This document shows, one piece after another, positions 55,365 to 64,000 of a stretch of DNA of 64,000 nucleotides (positions are counted from its first letter, which is position 1; every line of letters begins with the position of its first letter). The notes beneath the pieces were generated by a model that had not been told where the DNA came from, ran no database searches, and saw only the letters and a list, made by a program, of their open reading frames with translations. This DNA comes from Liolophura sinensis. Lineage: Eukaryota > Mollusca > Polyplacophora > Chitonida > Chitonidae. The DNA lies in the NCBI RefSeq assembly GCF_032854445.1, contig NC_088305.1:22172955-22236954 (forward strand). Direction: 5' to 3'. The translations under genes and the position numbers were made by a program.

Positions 55365-57181
55365 TTAACAATAGCAACAGAATCCCTGTTTTTTTTTCTG
55401 AAATATTATGTCGTTGCGTGCACACCAAATACTAAACTGAAGAACACATATGACATACACCATCACAGCTCTAACTTCCTGGTTAAAGGTGGAATTGAAT
55501 ACCTTGTAAATTAATGTTTCCGAGTCCATATTTGGTAGGTAGTTCGCAAACAAAACAAATATCCGGTTAAAGTCATTAAACACATCCTGAACGATTTTAC
55601 ATTGTACAAACAGATGTTGCCGAGTTTCAGACAGGGAGCAAAAAACACACAAGTCATCGCTGGCTACATTTCTCCTAAGAAGTTTTTCCTTAACGGGCAA
55701 AATGTCATAAACCAACTTGTAACTGAAGTTGACCAAATTGTGATCTAAGAATTGATGAAAAACAGTTTTCCATATTCTAACCCAGTCCAAATGCGGCATA
55801 GACACCATTGCTCTTGGACAATGTACTATTTTTGTTACAAAATATTCATAAATATACCTGCTTGAACACAATGTTACAGGTTGCTGTACACCTGTGGTAA
55901 ATTCTCTCCAGGCGCTCAAGGCCAGTCTATAAAAAGGTGGAATGTTTTCAGAATGTGGGACATTGGAACGACAGAATTCACGACAAACATGTCTTAGGGG
56001 TAAACCCAACCAATAGATGGCAAAGTATTTCCATTCCGCTGTTGTTCCATGAATTAATTTTAAAACATGCCGAGTAACAAGTGCTTTTATTTTACAATCT
56101 ATATTATGTACGTTTAGACCTCCATTCCCTATTTTATTATGTACGACAACTCTCTTCAAACTTTCGGGCTTGTTATCCCACAAAAATCTGAACACAGTTT
56201 GGGAACATTGATTGACACATTTAGGTGGCAACAGAGTACACTGTGCAGAAAACCATAAGACAGCTAAAGCAACTGTATTAATTAAGACAGACCTCCCCCG
56301 TAGGGTCAAATATCTTCCATTCCATGCTGATACATGTTTCTTTACCTTACTTAAAACACGCTCAGAATTGAGTTCTGTTTGATCTGGTCTAAAAAATACC
56401 CTGCAAATCTTTGAATTTGTAGTGATGTTAAGCCCACCACTGAGCACGTTAGTTTCGTCCCAGTTACCAATGGGAAGAACCGTGCTTTTCAACAAGTTGA
56501 GTTTTGCTCCTGAGGCTTTTCCATAACTTTCTGCTAGTTTAATTACATGCGGAACAGAACTCTCTTCAGATAAAATTGCAGTCGTATCATCTGCAAATGC
56601 CGACACTCTTGTTTCCTTATTTGTGCCGGGTAACCGTACACCATTAATTTCGTCATTGTTTCTAATGGCGGCTATAAAGGGCTCTAAGGACAAAACATAC
56701 AATAATGGTGACAAAGAACAACCCTGTCGGACACCTCGACTCAGTTTAAATTCTTCTGTTATGTGCCCGTTCACAATAACACTACTTGTAATGTCAGTAT
56801 ATAATAATTGCACCCACTTACAAAAGTCGGGTCCGAAGTTAAATTTCTCTAAACATTTGAACAAAAATGACCAGTCTACTCTGTCAAAGGCTTTCTCCTG
56901 GTCTAAGTTAAGAAAGCATCCTTTTAAATCTTTTTGTTCAACATAATCATATGTATTTCGTAATAAGTGAAGGTTGTCAAAAATACTTCGGCCTGGTATT
57001 CCACATGTCTGATTCTGAAGTACAATTGTATCGATCACATTTTTTAACCGATTGCACAAAGCTTTAGAAACAATCTTATAATCTACATTTAGTAAGCTAA
57101 TTGGCCTCCAGTTTTTTATGCTTTCGGCATTGTCGGGGTCCTTGCATAATAGTGTGATTAACCCAGAACGCTGCCTCTTCG
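55365..57181 (-). pseudogene. LINE (v) copy 3: RT part of ORF2
   Basis: Open through RT and the finger like copy 1 (true ORF2 content from about 57181, frame open from 57272). The one-base longer T run changes the last 65 or so residues to a short KKQGFCCYC end. RT motifs including FADD are intact. Confidence 0.85.
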
Positions 57182-58302
57182 GCTGTACTGCCATTGTCCA
57201 ACTTAGCTCGCTTTTCCTCGACTGGGACTGGTGAACGCATGTCGGGAGTGGGCACGTCAGCCACGACCACATTCTTCACCCTTGGGACAGCTGATGACGT
57301 TTCATTATCACCAACATCCACTTCTTCGGTGTTCTTAGTATTCTCCCGGACGTCCATCTCCTTATCAGACTCGCTGTCGTCGCTGACATCTTCATCGGCG
57401 CTGTCGTCACCATTCCCGTCGATTTCGTCTTCGTTCTCCTCGCTGTCTTGAACCAGTTCCATAGCAGGTGCGTTGAATGGGTCTTCATCGTCGCTGACGT
57501 CAACATCAATGTCATCTTGTTTTGCGGCGTCTTCCTTATTATACTGGCGCATAGTCGGTAGGTTTCCCTTAACTCGCGCCGCGTACGACATTGCTCTCGC
57601 ACAACAGTCACTGACCGTATGAAGCCCTGAGTCACACATTCGGCATGGATTAGTACAGTCCTTCTCTGTATGAGGATTCTCATGGAGGGAGAAACCGCCG
57701 CAGTTAGAACACCACAGTGCTCTACACTCTGCCGCCTTGTGTGATTTTTGGCCACACTTCCGACATTCATAAGTTTGCCCGGGGTAGGTAAACATAACAA
57801 TGTCACCACCGAAATTAATAAAATTTGGTACATAACGAACTTTGTGACACCTAAATCTGTAAATCCGAATACCTGTCCGAACATGTGAGAGCTCCGGGTC
57901 TGAAAATCTGGGTTTCGTCACACCCAGGCATTCACCATAGGGTTTCAAAGCTGCCTCGATAGTGTCATCTGACATTTCATCCGGTGCCCAGTGGGCCGTC
58001 AGATTCAGGTAAACTGACGACGCGGGCATAATGGACCACGTCGTTCCATTTATAACAACATTGGATTTACTCACTAGGGCATTATGCCCAGCCACTGTAG
58101 ACACGCGGAGATAGAAGTGTTTCTTTAAATAATTCTTCTGAAAACTTATTAGCTCTGTCTTGATATTTAACACACTTGACAGAAAAGGAATAAAGTCCCT
58201 CTGGACAGCCGTAGAAAATGCCGGGCTGCTTCGTGTAGAGATTGACACAGACAAAGTTCTGCTTGGCCTGTTTACAGGCGAAAACGACACGGGCTTGGAC
58301 AT
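57097..58302 (-). CDS. LINE (v) copy 3: ORF1, C-terminally altered
   Basis: Start at 58302 (MSKPVSF). Nearly identical to copy 1 ORF1; one visible change is GGFSLHENPH for GGFSPHENPH in the second knuckle. It has the same fused, out-of-frame C-terminus from the internal deletion. Confidence 0.85.
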   Translation of the reverse strand: MSKPVSFSPVNRPSRTLSVSISTRSSPAFSTAVQRDFIPFLSSVLNIKTELISFQKNYLKKHFYLRVSTVAGHNALVSKSNVVINGTTWSIMPASSVYLNLTAHWAPDEMSDDTIEAALKPYGECLGVTKPRFSDPELSHVRTGIRIYRFRCHKVRYVPNFINFGGDIVMFTYPGQTYECRKCGQKSHKAAECRALWCSNCGGFSLHENPHTEKDCTNPCRMCDSGLHTVSDCCARAMSYAARVKGNLPTMRQYNKEDAAKQDDIDVDVSDDEDPFNAPAMELVQDSEENEDEIDGNGDDSADEDVSDDSESDKEMDVRENTKNTEEVDVGDNETSSAVPRVKNVVVADVPTPDMRSPVPVEEKRAKLDNGSTAEEAAFWVNHTIMQGPRQCRKHKKLEAN

Positions 58303-59254
58303 ACCTGATCCAACGGGGCACACGCCCTTCACCAAACAGTAACCACTGGCCAAACTCAAGCTTTGTGGGCTCCCAGTTCACCAAAAAATCAGTCTCAAAA
58401 ACAAGCGTTGTTGTTGCACAAATGTGTAAACAGCAGAGAATAACCGCCACGTCCGTTCACTTCGGCGTCTAGCACACTCCTCCCATCTACAATATTGATT
58501 AGCAAATGGAATTTTGTGTGACACGTGAATGAAAGAATGGCGGTAATAAGATAATAAAAATCCAAATCACTCAGCCGTCCCGGGGTTGGCTTAAAGCACC
58601 AACCTTTCGGTTAACAGCCGAACGTGCTAAAGGATTGCGCCACGGAGACTTATTGGGTTAAAGCAACTTTGTTTTTGTACCCGTTCGTGGCAGTGCTTCA
58701 TTGCCTATGCATTTACCGCTGAGGGAACATGACAAAAATTCGATAAAACATATTAAGATTGATAAAGTTTTGCACGCTGGTGTTTTTATTTTGTACGATC
58801 ACCAAAGTACGCTTTCTTCAAAGCCAGTATGGTTTCGTAACTGTCATTTCGTGTGACACGTACATCAGAAGTGGAGTAATAAAATATTAAACACGAAAAG
58901 GAGAAAACCGTCAACAAAACCGGGGATGGGGTGCTTTAGGAATGAAACTTTTGGTTTAAACCCTAAAAAGCTAACCGATTGCGCAACGGTGAATTTGTCG
59001 TTAAAACCAACTGCGTTTTTGTCCCCATTCCTGCCAGTGCTTCATCGCCTATGCATTTACCGATAAGCTGACATGATAAGAATACAGTAATATATGTTGA
59101 GATTGATAATGTTTAGTACGCTGGTGTTACTTTTATAAACGGTCACTAGAGGACGCTTACTTCGACTACAGTATGGATTAGCAAATGCCATTTGGTGTGA
59201 CACGTGCATGAAAGAATGGGGCTAATAAGATAATCAAAATGAAAATAACAGAGC

Positions 59255-59258
59255 CGTA

Positions 59259-59328
<70 letters not shown>
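59255..59328 (-). tRNA. tRNA-Asn(GTT), one acceptor change
   Basis: As the perfect copies except for GTACCC for GTCCCC on the plus strand, which breaks pair 3-70. Confidence 0.8.
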
Positions 59329-60679
59329 TTAGTAATAAAGTTACTTTTTAGTCTTCATTTATGTCAGTGCTTCATCTTTTATACATTTACAGCTGAGGGA
59401 ACATGACAAAAAATTCGATAAAACATATTTACATTGATGAAGTTTTGTAGTTTGGTGTTGTTTTATTTGTACGATTACCAGAGTACCCTTTCTTCGAAGA
59501 CAATATGGCTTCGCAACTGTCATTTCATGTAACACGTGCATCAGAGTGGGACTAATAAAATATTAAAATCCAAAACGAAAAAACCAGGAAAGGAACCGGG
59601 GGTCGGATGGGGTCTTTATGAGTTTAAACTTTCGATTAAAAGCCGAACATTCTAAAATTTCGCAACGGTGACTTTGTCTTTAAAACCAAGTTCGTTTTTG
59701 TCCCCATTCCTGCCAGTGCCTCATCGCATATGCATTCAAAGATAAGCTGACATGACAAGAATACGATAATGCATGTTGAGATTGATAATGTTTGGTATGC
59801 TGGTGTTATTTTTGTACACGGTCACCAGAGTACGCTCTCTTCGAGGAGAATGTGGGTAAGCAAATGCCAAATAACAACACAGTAAAACATATTGAGATTA
59901 ATAATGTTTGGTATGCTGGTGTTATTTTTGTGCACGGTCACCAGAGGACTCTCTCTTCGACTACAATATTGATTATCAAATGGAATTTTGTGTGACACAT
60001 GCATGAAAGAATGGCGGTAATAAGATAATAAAAATCCAAATCACTCAGCCGTCCCGGGGTTGGCTTAAAGCACCAACCTTTCGGTAAACACCCGAACGTG
60101 CTAAGGGTTTGCGCCATGGAGACTTATTGGGTTAAAGCAACTTTGTTTTTGTACCCGTTCGTGGCAGTGCTTCATTGCCTATGCATTTACTGCTGAGGGA
60201 ACATGACAAAAATTCGATAAAACATATTAAGATTGATAAAGTTTTGCACCCTGGTGTTTTATTTTTTTACGATCGCCAAAGTACGCTTTCTTCGAAGCCA
60301 ATATGGTTTCGTAACTGTCATTTCGTGTGACACGTACATCAAAAGTGGAGTAATAAAATATTAAAAGCGAAAAGGAGAAAACCGTCAACGAAACCGGGGA
60401 TGGGGTACTTTAGGAATGAAACTTTTGAAAACCAACTGCTTTTTTGTCCTCATTCCTGCCAGTGCTTCATCGCGTATGCATTCACTGATAAGCTGACATG
60501 ATAAGAATACAGTAATACATGTTGAGATTGATAATGTTTGGTACGCTGGTGTTACTTTTATAAACGGTCACTAGAGGACGCTCACTTCGACTACAGTATG
60601 GATTAGCAAATGCCATTTGGCGTGACACGTGCATCAAAGGATGGGGCTAATAAGATAATCAAAATGAAAGTAACAGAGC

Positions 60680-60753
<74 letters not shown>
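60680..60753 (-). tRNA. tRNA-Asn(GTT), perfect cloverleaf
   Basis: Identical to the copy at 35179; the duplicate of the genes at 40334 and 47339. Confidence 0.92.
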
Positions 60754-61354
60754 TTAGTAATAAAGTTACTTTTTGTCCCCATTTATGTCAGTGCTTTATC
60801 TTTTATACATTTACAGCTGAGGGAACATGATAAAAATTCGATAAAACATATTTACATTGATGAAGTTTTGTACGTTGGTGTTGTTTTGTTTGTACGATTA
60901 CCAGAGTACCCTTTCTTCGAAGACAATATGGCTTCGCAACAGCATTTCGTGTAACACGTGCATGAGAGTAGGACTAATAAAATATTTAAATCAGAAAGGG
61001 AAAAACCAGCAAAGGAACCGGGGGCCGGATGGGGTGTTTATGAGTCAAACTTTCGATTAAAAGCCGAACATTCTAAAATTTCGCAACGGTGACTTTGTCT
61101 TTAAAACCAAGTTCGTTTTTGTCCCCATTCCTGCCAGTGCTTCATCGCGTATGCATTCACTGATAAGCTGACATGATAAGAATACAGTAATACATGTTGA
61201 GATTGATAATGTTTGGTATGCTGGTGTTACTTTTATAAACGGTCACCAGAGGACGCTCACTTCGACTACAGTATGGATTAGCAAATGCCATTTGTTGTCA
61301 CACGTGCATGAAAGAATGGGGCTAATAAGATAATCAAAATAAAAATAACAGAGC

Positions 61355-61403
61355 CGTCCCCGGGTGGGTTTGAACCACCAATAACCGATTGCCCCACGGA
61401 GAC
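61355..61403 (-). pseudogene. tRNA-Asn copy lacking the anticodon arm
   Basis: Same 25-nt deletion as at 41009, plus one T-arm change (GGGTTTGAACC). Confidence 0.9.
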
Positions 61404-61927
61404 TTAGTAATAAAGTTACTTTTTGTCCCCATTTATGTCAGTGCTTTATCTTTTATAAATTTACAGCTGAGGGAAGATGACAAAAATTCGATAAAACATA
61501 TTTACATTGATGAAGTTTTGTACGTTGGTGTTGTTTTGTTTGTACGATTACCAGAGTACCCTTTCTTCGAAGACAATGTGGCTTCGCAACTGTCATTTCG
61601 TGTAACACGTGCATGAGAGTGGGACTAATAAAATATTAAAATCCAAAACGAAAAAAATCAGCAAAGGAACCGGAGGCCGGATGGGGTCTTTATGAGTCAA
61701 ACTTTCGATTAAAAGCCGAACATTCTAAAATTTCGCAACGGTGACTTTGTCTTTAAAACCAAGTTCGTTTTTGTCCCCATTCCTGCCAGTGCCTCATCGC
61801 ATATGCATTCAAAGATAAGCTGACATGACAAGAATACGATAATGCATGTTGAGATTGATAATGTTTGGTATGCTGGTGTTATTTTTGTACACGGTCACCA
61901 ACGTACGCTATCTTCGGGGACAATGTG

Positions 61928-64000
61928 GAGAAGAAGAATTGCACATTAGCTGCTCATTTCAATAAATACACTAATTTATCATTCCGTAATGTACAGAAGA
62001 CTTTGTTTATACACCTGATTTTCTCGAAAGATGGCCTGTCTAGTCGAAAAAAGTCAACATGAATACGGGTTTTAATTATTCCTTTGGCGGCCTTAACAAT
62101 AGCAACAGAATCCCTGTTTTTTTTTCTGAAATATTATGTCGTTGCGTGCACACCAAATACTAAACTGAAGAACACATATGACATACACCATCACAGCTCT
62201 AACTTCCTGGTTAAAGGTGGAATTGAATACCTTGTAAATTAATGTTTCCGAGTCCATATTTGGTAGGTAGTTCGCAAACAAAACAAATATCCGGTTAAAG
62301 TCATTAAACACATCCTGAACGATTTTACATTGTACAAACAGATGTTGCCGAGTTTCAGACAGGGAGCAAAAAACACACAAGTCATCGCTGGCTACATTTC
62401 TCCTAAGAAGTTTTTCCTTAACGGGCAAAATGTCATGAACCAACTTGTAACTGAAGTTGACCAAATTGTGATCTAAGAATTGATGAAAAACAGTTTTCCA
62501 TATTCTAACCTAGTCCAAATGCGGCATAGACACCATTGCTCTTGGACAATGTACTATTTTTGTTACAAAATATTCATAAATATACCTGCTTGAACACAAT
62601 GTTACAGGTTGCTGTACACCTGTGGTAAATTCTCTCCAGGCGCTCAAGGCCAGTCTATAAAAAGGTGGAATGTTTTCAGAATGTGGGACATTGGAACGAC
62701 AGAATTCACGACAAACATGTCTTAGGGGTAAACCCAACCAATAGATGGCAAAGTATTTCCATTCCGCTGTTGTTCCATGAATTAATTTTAAAACATGCCG
62801 AGTAACAAGTGCTTTTATTTTACAATCTATATTATGTACGTTTAGACCTCCATTCCCTATTTTATCATGTACGACAACTCTCTTCAAACTTTCGGGCTTG
62901 TTATCCCACAAAAATCTGAACACAGTTTGGGAACATTGATTGACACATTTAGGTGGCAACAGAGTACACTGTGCAGAAAACCATAAGACAGCTAAAGCAA
63001 CTGTATTAATTAAGACAGACCTCCCCCGTAGGGTCAAATATCTTCCATTCCATGCTGATACATGTTTCTTTACCTTACTTAAAACACGCTCAGAATTGAG
63101 TTCTGTTTGATCTGGTCTAAAAAATACCCTGCAAATCTTTGAATTTGTAGTGATGTTAAGCCCACCACTGAGCACGTTAGTTTCGTCCCAGTTACCAATG
63201 GGAAGAACCGTGCTTTTCAACAAGTTGAGTTTTGCTCCTGAGGCTTTTCCATAACTTTCTGCTAGTTTAATTACATGCGGAACAGAACTCTCTTCAGATA
63301 AAATTGCAGTCGTATCATCTGCAAATGCCGACACTCTTGTTTCCTTATTTGTGCCGGGTAACCGTACACCATTCATTTCGTCATTGTTTCTAATGGTGGC
63401 TATAAAGGGCTCTAAGGACAAAACATACAATAATGGTGACAAAGAACAACCCTGTCGGACACCTCGACTCAGTTTAAATTCTTCTGTTATGTGCCCGTTC
63501 ACAATAACACTACTTGTAATGTCAGTATATAATAATTGCACCCACTTACAAAAGTCGGGTCCGAAGTTAAATTTCTCTAAACATTTGAACAAAAATGACC
63601 AGTCTACTCTGTCAAAGGCTTTCTCCTGGTCTAAGTTAAGAAAACATCCTTTTAAATCTTTTTGTTCAACATAATCATATGTATTTCGTAATAAGTGAAG
63701 GTTGTCAAAAATACTTCGGCCTGGTATTCCACATGTCTGATTCTGAAGTACAATTGTATCGATCACATTTTTTAACCGATTGCACAAAGCTTTAGAAACA
63801 ATCTTATAATCTACATTTAGTAAGCTAATTGGCCTCAAGTTTTTTATGCTTTCGGCATTGTCGGGGTCCTTGCATAATAGTGTGATTAACCCAGAACGCT
63901 GCCTCTTCGGCTGTACTGCCATTGTCCAACTTAGCTCGCTTTTCCTCGACTGGGACTGGTGAACGCATGTCGGGAGTGGGCACGTCAGCCACGACCACAT
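61928..64000 (-). mobile_element. Tx1-type LINE (v) copy 4, 3'-truncated, runs out of window
   Basis: Same LINE as copies 1-3, but its 3' UTR, poly(A) and target duplication are missing. Satellite sequence (GGGGACAATGTGG) passes directly into AGAAGAATTGCACATTAG, which in the other copies lies about 140 bp inside the element. The 5' part lies beyond the window. Confidence 0.9.
62093..63910 (-). pseudogene. LINE (v) copy 4: RT part of ORF2, broken
   Basis: RT motifs as in copy 1 (one difference, NLRPI for NWRPI, near 63835). It is interrupted by the same TGG-to-TAG change as copy 2 (62511) and by the nine-T run near 62120 shared with copy 3. The frame open to the window edge at 64000 is ORF1 sequence read out of frame. 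Confidence 0.85.

Larger units (their letters stand above)
55055..58486 (-). mobile_element. Tx1-type LINE (v) copy 3
   Basis: Duplicate of copy 1 with the same deletion and 29-bp target duplication (55026-55054 and 58487-58515). The T run at about 55390 has nine T (eight in copies 1 and 2), which shifts the ORF2 C-terminus after IIFQKK. Confidence 0.92.
58487..61927 (-). repeat. tRNA-Asn satellite segment S3
   Basis: Same order as S1: C (58576-58649), D, A (59255), B, C (60050-60123), shortened D (about 60425), A (60680), B, deleted A (61355), B. It stops at about 61927 inside the block before the usual C-unit target site, where a 3'-truncated LINE copy begins. Confidence 0.9.

Noticed and set aside
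31333-60004. Many similar 60-120 residue open frames repeated through the satellite on both strands
   Set aside because: They follow the repeat period, overlap tRNA copies on the opposite strand, start at different unit positions and have no domain. They are chance frames in a repeated AT-rich unit.
41717-64000. Four independent insertions of LINE (v) at one exact site
   Set aside because: Shared internal deletion, shared 29-bp duplication and shared flanking unit order are far better explained by duplication of one insertion.
1-64000. Retrovirus, LTR element or Polinton
   Set aside because: All reverse transcriptases seen are LINE type (Tx1-like, or RT-RNase H with an ATTC tail). No long terminal repeats, protease, integrase, capsid or packaging ATPase was recognised.

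Overview
The window looks like a gene-poor, repeat-filled stretch of an animal nuclear genome, most likely a marine mollusc. The evidence is: two reverse-transcriptase families of animal LINE type; an intact Tc1-like DNA transposon; a SINE with a core I recall from many molluscan genomes; a LINE 3' end with an (ATTC)n tail of the kind common in gastropods; phase-consistent GT-AG introns; and eukaryotic tRNA-Asn genes without an encoded CCA. The mollusc assignment is inference. No bacterial operon, CRISPR array or retrovirus/LTR element was seen.

Layout. 1-12.5 kb: three pieces of one I-superfamily LINE (RT plus RNase H): copy A (1-2462, window-truncated), copy B (2463-2951, RNase H fragment) and copy C (7158-12477, near full length but decayed). 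Between them lie a broken PC4-like gene (3057-3968, minus), a five-exon spliced gene (4684-6546, minus) that resembles the C-terminal end of DUF6729-type proteins, and a coiled-coil gene end cut by LINE C.

12.5-64 kb: one large locus built on a tandem satellite whose unit (about 360 bp) contains a tRNA-Asn(GTT) gene. Four diverged units (A, B, C, D) form a higher-order repeat of about 1.47 kb. Only A units keep an intact tRNA: seven copies are identical, perfect cloverleaf genes, others carry single changes, and B, C and D are pseudogenes. The satellite is interrupted by LINEs of the L1/Tx1 type: (i) 12.48-13.76 kb, (ii) 14.53-17.42 kb, (iii) 18.46-22.97 kb with a nested SINE, (iv) 23.71-30.45 kb with a nested intact Tc1-like transposon, and (v) a 3.43-kb endonuclease-less copy present four times (41.7, 48.7, 55.1 and 61.9 kb).

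The four (v) copies share the same 29-bp target-site duplication and flanks. They therefore come from one insertion followed by tandem duplication of a unit of about 7 kb (LINE plus tRNA satellite). Variants are shuffled among the copies, which points to continuing unequal exchange or conversion.

The most interesting pattern is that LINEs (ii), (iii), (iv) and (v), which are different insertions, all sit in the same transcriptional direction as the tRNA-Asn and have a junction in a narrow zone roughly 30-90 bp past its 3' end. This suggests a Tx1-type LINE lineage that targets the region downstream of tRNA-Asn genes, or at least uses this satellite as a preferred home.
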